This document shows, piece after piece, positions 22,101-32,061 of a stretch of DNA of 64,000 bases (position 1 is its first letter; every line of letters begins with the position of its first letter). Under the pieces are notes generated by a model. That model was not told the DNA's origin. It saw only the letters and a program-made list of their open reading frames with translations, and did no database searches. Both the position numbers and the translations under genes were made by a program. Location: NCBI RefSeq assembly GCF_027887165.1, contig NC_077235.1, forward strand, positions 9,682,884-9,746,883. Reading direction: 5' to 3'. This stretch comes from Monodelphis domestica. Lineage: Eukaryota; Chordata; Mammalia; Didelphimorphia; Didelphidae.

Positions 22101-25100
22101 TGGGGATTCCTTGAGATTCTGCATAGGAATGCTAACTCCTATTCTATAGGGGAGTGGGAAATAATGATACATGAAGATCCCACCATGGTGGAGGGAAACC
22201 CCAATAGAACTATGTAAAAATGTATGTATGCCCATATGTTTGTTTTATGGCAAGCAATAGCAGCTATTCAGAGGTTAGCATGGCATAGGCACGAATTTTG
22301 AGAAACAAGCATATTCTAGTACACTTGAGAAGGTCAGAGAAAGCCCAAGCCAGACTCCTATCAAATGAATCACTGTGGTTACAGCTGAAGGGACCCTTCC
22401 AGCAAAAGCATAACTCAAGTGCCTTCTCTGGGAGGAAGTCTAACTCATCCCTGCCAGTTGTGAATGCCCTCCCCCTGGAAATTATTCTGAATGGATTTTG
22501 TATTTGGTTTTCTTTTTTACATATTCCTTCCAAAAGAATCTATGTTCCTTTGGGTCAGGGACAATTTAGTTTTTGTCTTTTTTGTGTCCACTATTTAGCA
22601 CAGTGCCTAACACATAATAGGTATTTACTAAATGTTCGTTAAATTAATTTAACGATGATTTGGAGCAGTCTTCCATAAAGTTGTTAATGTTTTGCCCTTC
22701 TTTTGAGAAATGATTCTCTCCTTTGATCACAATATGAAGGAATGGCTCTTCGTCTGGGTTAATCTCCCTATATAACTGGGACAATAGATTTTTACCAGTG
22801 ATGATATTTGATTCAGTTGATTTCCCCCCCCCCACTTGACCATTTTTCTTCTTATCCTAGCTGTATTGACTTTGTATATGAAAAAGCTTTTAGAATGTTC
22901 CATAAGAGAAATTGTCTGTTTCATCTTTTTTAATCACTTCTACCTTGCTTGTTTAAGAATTCTCCACCTACCTACAGTTGCGAAAGGTACCTCTTTTCAT
23001 TTTCCTCTAAGTTTTTTTTAATGTAACCGCTTATATTTAGGTGCCTTTTCGGTGGTAAGGGTGGTGGTCTATTGTTAAAACCAGCATCCAGCATCTAAGT
23101 CATGGAGCCCCAAGCAACTTTTATAATTTTTTGGGGGGGGTGGGGGGGTTGCTGTTTGTAGATGCTTGTGAGTACCGTGGATGGAGATCTTTATCCACCT
23201 TTGGAAGAACCAGCTGCCACTAATGATCCAAAACTAAACAAGAAAAAGGATAGGGACAGAGAGAAGAAATTCATCTGGAACCATGGCAGTAAGTGAGAAA
23301 CCTTTTTCTTGCCCTGACCTACTTGTTGTGATTACTGAACCCTACTTAGTGGTGACTCTGGCATCTGCCCCAAGCCAGAGCCCTAGGTAACTAGCCAGAG
23401 TTCAAAAGGACCTGATCTTGGACTTCGGACTTCCTACAGCATCCTAGCCTCTTATTTCTTGTGAATGATAGCTTTTTGTCAAGTGCTGTAATTCTGTAAC
23501 CACCTTGTGTCACTTATAGGTTCTTAGAGTAGGATGAGTTTTCTTTTTATCAAAACTGTTTAGACTGACGTCTTACCAACAATTAGGCTGATGCATGTCA
23601 CTTTCTTTTATTTGTTTCAGTCACTCTGCCACTAAAGAATGTTAGAAAGAGAAGATTCCGTAAAACAGCCAAGAAGAAGGTAAATTCCCACCTCATAGAG
23701 TCTAATGGTTTCTCTGCCAGGTAGCCTGGGAGGGTGAAGATGGGAAAAGGGATCAAGATGAGGTCTGGCTATAGTACTTATTTAAAGGTTCAGGAAACAC
23801 TTTGGACTATGGCATTCATAAATAGAAGGCATCACAGCCTGGTCTCAATCTTTAGCCCTTGACTGAGCATGAGTAGACAGACTTTTTCCTATTCCTAACT
23901 GCCTCATCCTTGATTCTTAAGGAAGCCACTAATACCTGCTAAAGAACAAAGGATTGTTTATGGATTGCCCCTCCCCTCACCCATGTGGTCCTGCTGCTCC
24001 CCTCTCCCCAATATTAGTTCACCGAATTGGAATTGGAAGGGGTGTAATATTGTTTGTTCATTATTTCAGCTTGACTTACTAGTTCATTTGGATTGAATAA
24101 GCTGGGAAGGGCATAATAGCTTCTGGAAGTCCTATCCCTAATTTGTGTCACTGAAAAATGACTGACATTTTAAATCTTTTGAATAATTCCCAGGGAAGAA
24201 AGAAACTAGCAGATTCAAGAAAACAGTATATGCAGCAACAACAGAAATATTGTTTGAAGGATAACTGTAAATGTCTACCTCCAGAGAAAAAACTGAGAAA
24301 TAAAAACACCCATGACAGTTTTATATGTACCTTTTTTTTTGTCAAATGATGCCTTCTGTAGTTCAGAGACAGAAGGGAGGGAGATACCTGGGAAATTAAA
24401 TGTGACAAACAAATTAAATTTTTTTAAACCACAAATAGCTCCCAGGGGAAAATGTTCTATTTGTCAGGTATCTTTGTCATCTGTTTTTCTCTGTTTCTTA
24501 GCTACTTATTGTGAAGGCAGTATCTTAGAAATCAGGTCTCAGTTTTACAGACAATTGTTTACTATTACTGAGTCTCCCTTTTGAGGTCCTGATTTCAATT
24601 TCTGGCTTGTCACTTTGGTTACTCTGGAGATAATTGTTTAAGATAAGATTCAAGAGGGAACATGCAGATAAGACTTGCTTTTTATAAGAGTGTATCTAAT
24701 AACAAAGATGCGAGGAACAGAAATCTGGGGATTTGAAATTTCATGTCAGATTATTTCTCAATAGCTAATGTAGGTTACTATTGCAAAGTCAGTGCAAATA
24801 CTTAATAACAGCTAGAGCTAAATTCTGCCATAAAGTTTTAAGATGGAAAAAACAAAGCCCCCTAAGTCATTTGTTCAATGGGAGAAAACTCCCATATCCT
24901 GTCAAAGCCCAGGTGCTAGAAAAAGGCTTCTTTTTCTTGCAGCTGAAGAATGCTGGTCGTTCTGATGACTTTGCCTGCAATGGTAGGCTCATCCCTGCCA
25001 GCCACTGGGTGTTTAATGCTGTTACTGTTCTTTTGTCTCCTCTGGCCCAGTACATTGAATCTCCAGATGTGGAAAAGGAAGTCAAGAGACTGCTAAGTAC

Positions 25101-28100
25101 AGATGCTGAAGCTGTCAGTACCCGTATCCTTTTATATCCCAAATATCGAAGTCTGGGAGATTCTTTGGGCCTATTAACTTGTTTGTTTTTTTTTTCATTT
25201 AGCCTTTAGCAGAGGCATTTACTAAGATGGTATGGTAAGAATGGTTGGTTCAAACCACGTATTCACACACACACAGAGGCCATGTTTTCTTCATTTAGCC
25301 AGCAGAAACCCAGGCCATCAGATTTGTTTTATGCTTGTGTTAATATAGGGCAGCATTGGTGAAGATGTAGCACATGGGCAGAGCTGGCTCTTGGGGAGCC
25401 ACTCTGTTCCCCCTCTTCCCAGCATCCGAGGACATTTTTTGCATGTCCCCCTCCTCTGTCCAGCCACCCAAAACAAGCATTTCCTCCCTCAACTCTTTCC
25501 GCTAATGTGGTAGCCCACAGACAGCTTGAATTTGCCCTCTGGGCAGAAAAGGTTCACCAGTGCTGATAGAACATTTTGCCATACTCAGGATGTAGGCCTA
25601 ATTGGGCTTAGGCCAGACTTAATTAAGTAGCATTTCAGGTAGAGAGACTCTTCAGAGACTTTGGATTCTCCCCTTTTCTCTTGCCTTTTCCTCAATCGCA
25701 CATGTTTTCAGGTTGGGAGGTCATTGCAGAAGATGAAACAAAGGACACTGATAATCATGGTTCCCTAACCAGCCTGGACATCTCTCCAGGAATGAGTAGC
25801 CAAAAGCAGGGCCACAGCTCCTCAGGTACTGCATTACTTTAGGCAGAGCTAGAGCCTAGAAAGAGAGGGATTTCCGACTGTTTGAATGATGAGCAGTTTC
25901 CACAAACCTGCTGATCATCACTGGCAAAGGATTCCTAGGTCTTCCTTCAACCTTTCTTGGTGATTGGCTCTTTGGTTTGGGATTATTAGTATTCTAATGT
26001 CTCTTCCATCCCTGCTGAAGCTCAACTCTTAGTTATTAAATGTATGGAGAGGCCTTGTCAGTGTTTCCTAACTTTTTGTGTGAGGAACACAACAGGTTAC
26101 TGACCAGCCCTGGGGCGTGGTAGTGGGAGGTATTTCAAACATTGCATTTATTTGCTGCTTTCTCTCCTTTCACACTAAAAGAGCATGATGAGCTTCGAGA
26201 GATATTTAATGACATTAGCAGCAGCAGTGATGATGATGATGAACAAGATCACCACGATGATGACGATCTAAACATCATCGACATTGAGGAGGAACTGGAA
26301 AGAAGATCAGCAAGTGCATTTGATGAATCCGATGAACAGCGCCAAGAAGATGAGAAGGCCAATCACCTCAGTAAGTGCTGAGAGTCAGGCTGAGTGAGTC
26401 CCATTTGCTCCAGTAGCTGCCGGAGATAAGCAGATGTGTATCGAAGCTAGCTCACTATGATTATGGCCTACCACTGATGTGGGCTAGAATAAGGAGAAAC
26501 ACCTTTTTCTTAGTTTTAGGACTCCGGAAGCAAATTGATATGATGAAGGGAAAGCACCAAGAGACTCAGGACAGAGCAAAACGGCAGGAGGATCTCATCT
26601 TCAAAGTGGAAAATCTGGCCCTCAAGGTGAGTTGGATGATCTCTGAGGCCAACTGGTCCCCAGTACCTTCCTTTCCCTTCCCCCTACTCAGGGTGTCAGC
26701 ACTGTTTTCCCTTCCATATTAACCTGGATTTGCTCATCTGTCCCTATGTACCACCCTCCTCTCCAAGAAGTGAAGCCAAGGACTCTGTTGTTGTTGCTTT
26801 TGTTCTCCTAGCACTTTTTCACAGAGTAGCAGCTCTTAAGAATTGTGAGTGGAATTGAAATTCTCTCCCTTCTCTCTCCTCTCTGCTCTATCATCCCCAC
26901 CTTTTCCCCAGCACATGTTTCTTCATGTTTCTCAGGCCTATTTTCCTTGCTCATAGTTAGGTTTTCAGTTGCTCAGTTTAGTTTCCCCTTTGATCCTTTG
27001 ATTTGCATCATTGTGATCTTGTATACTCTATTGATTCTGCAGTCATTCACTTGAATTTCCCTGTGTTTTTCTGAAATCCTCATATTCACAGAACCACAGA
27101 ACTTTGTCATTCCTCAGTACATAGTAACATTCCTTTCTGTTCCAGAAACCACACTTTGGGCATTTTCAACTTAGGGCACTCACTTTGTTTCCAGGTCTTC
27201 CTTTTCCCCACTTAATAGTTCTCTCTAACCATTAAACCACCCAGTTGCACCTCATCTTTTTCTTTATAATGGGGACATGTTTAAATATAAAAAAAACAAT
27301 TTTGAGGAAAGGAGCCAACTGGCTTAAAGTATATTTGTGTTAAACACCATATGTGAATCCAAAAAGCAGGGATTAGTCAGAAATGATTTAGCTTTAATTA
27401 AAGAATCCTGATTCTCAGTTTCTGTGTACCATTTGCACAGAAGAGTTCTGTTGTCTTTTCAAACTGCATGTATGTACATTATCTTCTCTTAGCATCCGTT
27501 GTGTCCTTTAAGGGAGCCAAGGATTGAATTTCTTTTTCAACTGTCTTCTGTTGCATGTTTGAGGAAAAGTGAATCGTTTGCATTTTTATTCCAACATGTT
27601 TAGCAACTTTTAATGAAAGGGCATGTGTTATTGAAACACATAGGTGTGAGTGGGAGGGAGACTCCCAGGCCAGCTCCCACCTGAGGTAGGGATGGATGGA
27701 GAAGCCCTCTAGTTGTTCAGAAGAACAACTGCTCTAAAACTTGATGGATTTGGGATCAGGCCCCTATTAGAAGGAGCAATCAATCTGTTGTACCTGCATC
27801 TCCACCAGATGAGATCATGTGTATGGGAAAGGAAGAAGATAGAAACAGAAAATGAATTTGTGATTTCATTGGTATAGGGAGCTCCTGGGGGAGGAAATTC
27901 CTTCTCCCTATACTGATTCACACCCACTCTGCCTCTTCTCTGAAGACCAGAGAGCAGCCTAGAGCATTAAGAGATTAAGTGACTTGACTAGGATCACATA
28001 TCCAATATATCTCAGAATCAGGGCTTTCTAGCCACTATACCAAAATGTAGACAATGTCATGTAAATGAAGGTAATTTTTTTTATTGTTGTAGCTTGTTAA

Positions 28101-31100
28101 CAGTGGTTTTCAAACTTTTTAGTATCGTAACCCCTTTATACTCTCAAGCAAGATTGTCTGTGTGAATTGTATTTATTGATTACTTCCTTAGAAATGAAAA
28201 ATCTTTGTAGTAGTAGGAAGAGTGTTTCAATCTCGCAGACCCCCGAAAGGCTCTCAAGAACCTGTAGGAGTTCCCAAACCATCCTCTGAAAACCCCTAGC
28301 GATTTGGCCATAATGAAAGAGCAGTGATGAGACAGCATGGAATTCTAGTTAAATGCCATCATTTCAAGGTAGCCAAAGGAACACATTTAGCAAAGGGTTA
28401 AGATGTTATGTGAAGGCATTCATTTAAAGGGAAAAAAGAATGTTTTGTAGGACATTTTAGAGCTACACTGGCGAGCATGGTTTAAAGCCACAAAATTGAT
28501 GGAAAGAGAGAGCTTTTGTTAGACCCCAAGCTTACTGCTGGACCTTCTGCCTGAAGAGCCCTTTGTCTGCCTTGGTTATTGTCTCTTTAGTGATAAGGCC
28601 TAGCATTCATTGCTTCTGTGACTTATTTTCTAGAGCCGTCTTCAGGCTGTGCTGGATGAGCTCAAACAGCAGGAAGAACAAGAAAAGGAGCAGGTAAGTT
28701 CTGATGGAATGGGCAAGGGCAACAGTGGCCAAATTGGCCCCAAGTAAGATGGCACAGAGTGGTGGATGGTATGGAACTAGGCTGAGGAACAAGGAGCCAT
28801 GTGAAAAAGTCTACTGCCTATTTCCCCATGTAGCTGTGGCCTTGCACCGTTGTAGCAGCTTGCAAGAGTCTTGTGTCTAGAGACATGGCAAGGTTGAATT
28901 CTTGAGTTAGACTGGTTTTTGCTAGGGGGTTGTCTCCATGTCCCATGGATCTTGGAGAGCTTCTTTCAAGTCACACAGCTCTCTGTCCAGGTTAAGTAGC
29001 TCTCCCCTGCCCCAATATGTAGTCAGGTGCTAGATCTGGTCATTTCTAGCTCCACAACACCGCTTGCATTTCTACCCTTCTTTCCTCTCCAAGACCACTG
29101 CCCCTATTTTGGGCCCTTATCACAGCTCTTCTGGACTGTTCTAATGACCTTAGAATTTGTCTGCCTTGTTCAAGCTACCCTTCACACAGAATAATCTGCC
29201 TCATGGATAGCTGTAACCATGTTACTCCTCTGCTCTAGAGTTTGCTGTGACTCACCATTGCCTCTAGAATAAAATCGACTCCTCTGTTTGGTAGTTACTG
29301 CCCTTCTTAGTTTGGCTGCAGAATACCTTTCTTTTTTTTCCCTTTTTATTTATTTCTTTATTTTAGGCCCTCACCTTCCATCTTAGAATCAAGACTGGGT
29401 ATTGGTTCTAAAGCAGAAGAGTGGTAAAGGCTAGGCAATGGGGGTGAAGTGGCTTGCCCAGGGTCACACTGCTGGGGGAAGTGTCTGAGGTCAAATTTGA
29501 ATCCAGGACCTCCCATCTCTGGGCCTGACTCTCAAACCACTGAGCAGCCCAGCTGTCCCCTCCAGAATACCTTTCTAGACTGACTTCATAATGCTTTCCT
29601 TTACATACCCCTTGTTTCAGCCAAACTGAGCATTCTGTTTCCCACCTCTTTAGCTGTACAGAGTCTGTCTCCCATGCCTGGGGTGCTCTCCCCCTCTTCT
29701 CTGCCTCTTAGCATCTTGAGGTTCATTTAAGATTCAGCTTAGGTGCCATGACCTAGAGCAGGGGTTCTTCACCTTTTTGGGTCAGGAACCCCATTGGCAG
29801 TCCAGGAAAGCCTGTAGGCCCCTTCTCAGAATCCTGGTTTTGCATGAATCATAAAATGACATGCCCCAGATTGCAAAGGAAACCTATTATATTGAAATAA
29901 AGGTGGAAATGTTTATCTCCTCCAAGTTCATGGAGCCCCTGACATGGATCCCAGGTGAAGAACCCCCGACATAGAAGAAGTCTCTTTTAAACCCTTTAGT
30001 TCTTTATATTCTCCCCTGTAGACCAGATTTCTGGGCCTATTTCATGATATCCCCTCCTTAGAATGTAAGCTCCTTAAGGGCAGGGTCTGTTGTGTGTCGT
30101 AATATCCACAGCACTTTGCCTTGTCTTATGCATAGTAGGTGCTTAATTGACATTTGTTGGATTGGATTAAAGAAGCCAAGTGCATTGGGGTCTCTAGAGA
30201 GGGGAAGAAATGAAACTTCCTGGAGGTCTGGGGGCTGCTTAGGAGAGGTCTTAGTGGCCTTGTAGTGATCTGACATTTTCTGGTAGGACTCATTCAAACG
30301 GAAAAAGCAAGTACGTAAACATATCAGTTTCTTCCTTGGAGGGAATGGCATTTGAGACGGGCCTGGATTAGGGTTTTGTCTAGGAGTGGTAGGAGAAGGG
30401 GGGCCGCACTAGTAGCAGCAACAGTAGTTTAGTGTGTACAGATGGAGGAGAGGAATTTGACCTTAGCTCATTAGGTAGTAGAGAGGCATTGGAGGCTTCT
30501 GAGCAGGGAGGCCACTGACGTGTTGAAGGAAGCTTTATAACGCCCAATTCAACCGAGTGTTTAGATCTGATTGGAAGGTAAGGATCTGAAGGTGGAGAGA
30601 CCAGTTAAGAGGCTAATGCAGCAGTCCAGACGAAGGCCTGAACTAGGGGGCTGGATGTAGGGAAGGATTATCACAGAGCCCAGTGTGGCAGCATTTGGCA
30701 AGTGGCTGTGCAAAGGCAAAGTGGGAAGTCTGCACCCAAGTTTCAAGCCTGGGTGCTTAGGAGAGGGGTGGCACCAATGGCAGAAAGAAGAAAAAGAAAA
30801 TAGCTGCTTTGGGGAGGGGAGAGGAAGACTTTGATTTAGACATCTGGAGCAGGAGGGCCCTAGCATACCAGGTCAAGATGTTCAGCAAGCTTCGTAAATG
30901 CAGGGCTGGAGTTCAGGAAGAAGGAGGAGGTCAAAGATACAGGTTTTAGGGTTGTCTGCACGGAAGTGATAAAAGGTGAGTATGTAGGGATGAGAAAGTG
31001 ATGAAGGACAACCCTAAGTTGGCATTACAGCCACTGAGGAAGACTTAGGATATGGGTGACTGGAGACCCTCTATTGTTACCTCCCCAGGCAGGACTGGTA

Positions 31101-32061
31101 ACTGCAGGTGGCACACATATACACAGTTGTTTTGTGAGGCCTTGTTTCCCCTACATGAATATCACAGAGTAAAAATAAACACCTAGGTATAAGGATATGA
31201 AATAGTATTTTTAAAAATCCTTGTCTTAAAGGCTTTTGGTTCCTGTGTTAGCATTGGTATAGTAGCTAGAGCAGTGGACTTGAATCCAGGAAGAGCTGTG
31301 CTTGATTTCCACCTCAGACGTTTACTAGCTGTGTGACCCTGGGCAAGTCACTTAGCTTCTCTTAGCCTCAGTTTCCTCATCTGTAAAATGGGGATGATAA
31401 TAATAGCACCTACCTCACAGGGATGTTGTGAGGCTCAAATAAGCTACTGTATGTCAAGTATGTTGCAAACCTTGGAGCACCATATAAATGTGAGCTATTG
31501 TTAGCACTGTCAATAAATGTATATAATAAAGTCAAAACAGAATAAGTTTAAATCAAATAACCAACCCAGAGAAGGAAGGCCCTGCATTCCAAGATAGTGG
31601 TGAGTTCAGTAGAGCAGGTGGGACCTTACCCAATAGTATGGCAAGGAGCAGTGAGACCCAGCATAGGCACTTTGATTGTCCTTCCCCTCCTGGTTTGGCA
31701 CCATGGTCGCCACTGTCCCATCTCCTGTTCCCTTGCAGACAGTACAGTCTTCCTTTGTGCTCCCTCCTAGCAGCTTCACTGCCACCTTGGAAAACTTGCT
31801 TTTCTGTGCTTTCAGTAATCCTCGCTGGGATTATTACAGTGTTTGGCGCGTGCACCATTCCCTGGGGCACCATTTTTCTCCCTGGTGAGGAATGAAAGAC
31901 ACCATATAAATGCCAAATGATAACTGTTCTTTTTATTTCCTGCAAGCCTGAGTTGTGCATCATGTAAGTGAATCTAGATTTACAGATGAAATGTTTCTTC
32001 ACCTCTCCCCTTGCAGCTCAGCTCCTTGCAGGAACAGCTGGACTCGCTCCTGGAGAAGTAA
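16422..32061 (+). CDS. TAF7L: TAF7L, TFIID subunit 7-like, complete, 11 coding exons
   Basis: Subunit of the general transcription factor TFIID, in the nucleus; TAF7 proteins bind TAF1 and restrain its activity during initiation. Coding exons: 16422–16487, 17682–17760, 19065–19198, 23162–23288, 23621–23679, 25051–25123, 25712–25825, 26182–26370, 26514–26626, 28634–28693, 32017–32061. All junctions are GT–AG and the phases chain exactly to 352 codons plus TAA; human TAF7 is 349. The TAFII55 N-terminal domain covers about residues 12–175 ([56 protein letters not shown]). A serine/acid-rich block and a C-terminal coiled coil ending LDSLLEK follow. Human TAF7 is an intronless autosomal gene and human TAF7L is multi-exonic beside DRP2, so context and introns favour TAF7L. 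The protein itself reads closer to TAF7 (recalled comparison). Confidence 0.95.
17855..18225 (-). repeat. L1 3' fragment, antisense
   Basis: The plus strand shows the antisense 3' end of marsupial L1: AACAAGATCTGTTACAAATT, AGCAAATTCCCACATTAACC, GGTCATTGTGCTGATCAGAG, and TTCTCTGAAACCATCC. It sits between TAF7L exons 3 and 4. Confidence 0.6.
18226..19064. other. Unrecognised part of TAF7L intron
   Basis: No exon and no confident repeat. An open frame at 18275–18691 on the plus strand shows no domain and no splice context. Confidence 0.4.
19915..20435 (-). repeat. L1 ORF2 3' region fragment, antisense
   Basis: Antisense L1 landmarks: TACATTCAGATACCACAGTT, TTCAATCATTCCCTGGCCAA, and AATCCACAAGTCCACCAAGA. 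It is older and more diverged than typical young marsupial L1. Confidence 0.55.
20440..21500 (+). repeat. L2 LINE fragments with MIR tail
   Basis: 20440–21010 and 21240–21500 are L2-like (CTCCCTCTTGTTTCTAGAAT AAAATACAAAG, then CTTCACATTCTGAA). A MIR-type tail (TTTGTAAAGTGCTTTGCAAA) is at 21030–21105. Confidence 0.5.
22440..22640 (+). repeat. L2-like 3' end
   Basis: CCCTCCCCCTGGAAATTATT leads into GGGTCAGGGACAATTTAGTT and AGCACAGTGCCTAACACATA with an ACTAAATG end, the standard L2 3' module. Confidence 0.6.
23162..25123 (+). CDS. TAF7L: TAF7L exons 5–7: TAFII55 domain, C-terminal part
   Basis: Exon 5 (23162–23288) encodes [17 protein letters not shown] and a Lys/Asp-rich linker up to KKFIWNHG. 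Exon 6 (23621–23679) encodes [20 protein letters not shown], a very basic segment expected to contact TAF1 or nucleic acid. Exon 7 (25051–25123) encodes [20 protein letters not shown] and ends within the Arg codon of the STRWE motif. Confidence 0.93.
25351..25565 (-). mobile_element. hAT non-autonomous DNA transposon, family A
   Basis: Ends CAGCATTGGTGAA and GGTTCACCAGTGCTG are imperfect inverted copies of each other. They match the terminal repeat of the elements at 42087, 44620 and 61137 in reverse orientation. The element lies between TAF7L exons 7 and 8. Confidence 0.55.
25712..26626 (+). CDS. TAF7L: TAF7L exons 8–10: acidic middle region and coiled-coil start
   Basis: Exon 8 (25712–25825) encodes [16 protein letters not shown] and a Ser/Gln-rich piece. 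Exon 9 (26182–26370) encodes [16 protein letters not shown] followed by runs of Asp (GAT/GAC codons) and [12 protein letters not shown]. Exon 10 (26514–26626) encodes [20 protein letters not shown] and on to KVENLALK. Of two possible acceptors before exon 10, the one at 26513 keeps the spacing [12 protein letters not shown], which matches human NQLVMGIQKQID. Confidence 0.9.
26627..28633. other. TAF7L intron 10 contents
   Basis: Mostly unrecognised sequence. A MIR antisense piece is at 27960–28045. A hAT-like element is at about 28098–28302, with ends CAGTGGTTTTCAAACTTTTT and a degenerate TCTGAAAACCCCTAG. Confidence 0.45.
28634..32061 (+). CDS. TAF7L: TAF7L exons 11–12: C-terminal coiled coil and stop
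   Basis: Exon 11 (28634–28693) encodes [20 protein letters not shown], starting and ending in phase 0. Exon 12 (32017–32061) encodes [14 protein letters not shown] and TAA, the usual TAF7 C-terminus. The stop overlaps a potential donor (GAGAA|GTAAGG after 32057). The intron between these exons holds a phase-0 candidate microexon at 30287–30310. Confidence 0.9.
29333..29562 (-). repeat. Marsupial CORE-SINE with 14-bp target-site duplication
   Basis: It is flanked by perfect direct repeats CAGAATACCTTTCT at 29319–29332 and 29563–29576 and inserted into an L2. Core GGGTCACACTGCTGGG is present. Confidence 0.85.
29759..29968. mobile_element. hAT-type DNA transposon, family B
   Basis: Inverted ends GGGGTTCTTCACCT (29761) and AGGTGAAGAACCCC are perfect complements over 14 bp. 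Eight-base flanks ACCTAGAG and ACATAGAA agree at 5–6 positions, as for an old hAT target duplication. The body carries the mammalian-wide sequence GGAAACCTATTATATTGAAA in antisense. Confidence 0.75.
30287..30310 (+). CDS. TAF7L: Candidate 24-nt microexon of TAF7L
   Basis: A stretch preceded by TTTTCTGGTAG and followed by GTACGT that reads DSFKRKKQ in phase 0. Exon 11 ends and exon 12 begins in phase 0, so inclusion would insert eight residues, mostly basic, into the coiled coil without shifting the frame. Known TAF7 proteins lack this insert as far as I recall. It may be chance. Confidence 0.3.
30420..31020 (-). repeat. L2 LINE fragment, antisense
   Basis: The plus strand reads like antisense L2: GAGACCAGTTAAGAGGCTAA, GCAGCAGTCCAGACGAAGGC, CTGAACTAGGGGGCTGGATG, and so on. 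It lies between the candidate microexon and TAF7L exon 12. Confidence 0.6.
31240..31510 (+). repeat. MIR SINE, near full length
   Basis: GCATTGGTATAGTAGCTAGA start, CTAGCTGTGTGACCCTGGGC core, TTTCCTCATCTGTAAAATGG, and the extended tail with CACCTACCTCACAGGGATGT and ACCATATAAATGTGAGC. It is well preserved. Confidence 0.85.

Larger units (their letters stand above)
29100..30165 (+). repeat. L2 LINE 3' part with a nested SINE and DNA transposon
   Basis: L2 3' sequence (TCTGCTCTAGAGTTTGCTGT, AATAAAATCGACTCC) is broken by the SINE at 29333–29562 and by a hAT element at 29759–29968. It resumes and ends with GTAAGCTCCTTAAGGGCAGG and TAGTAGGTGCTTAATTGACA. Confidence 0.7.
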
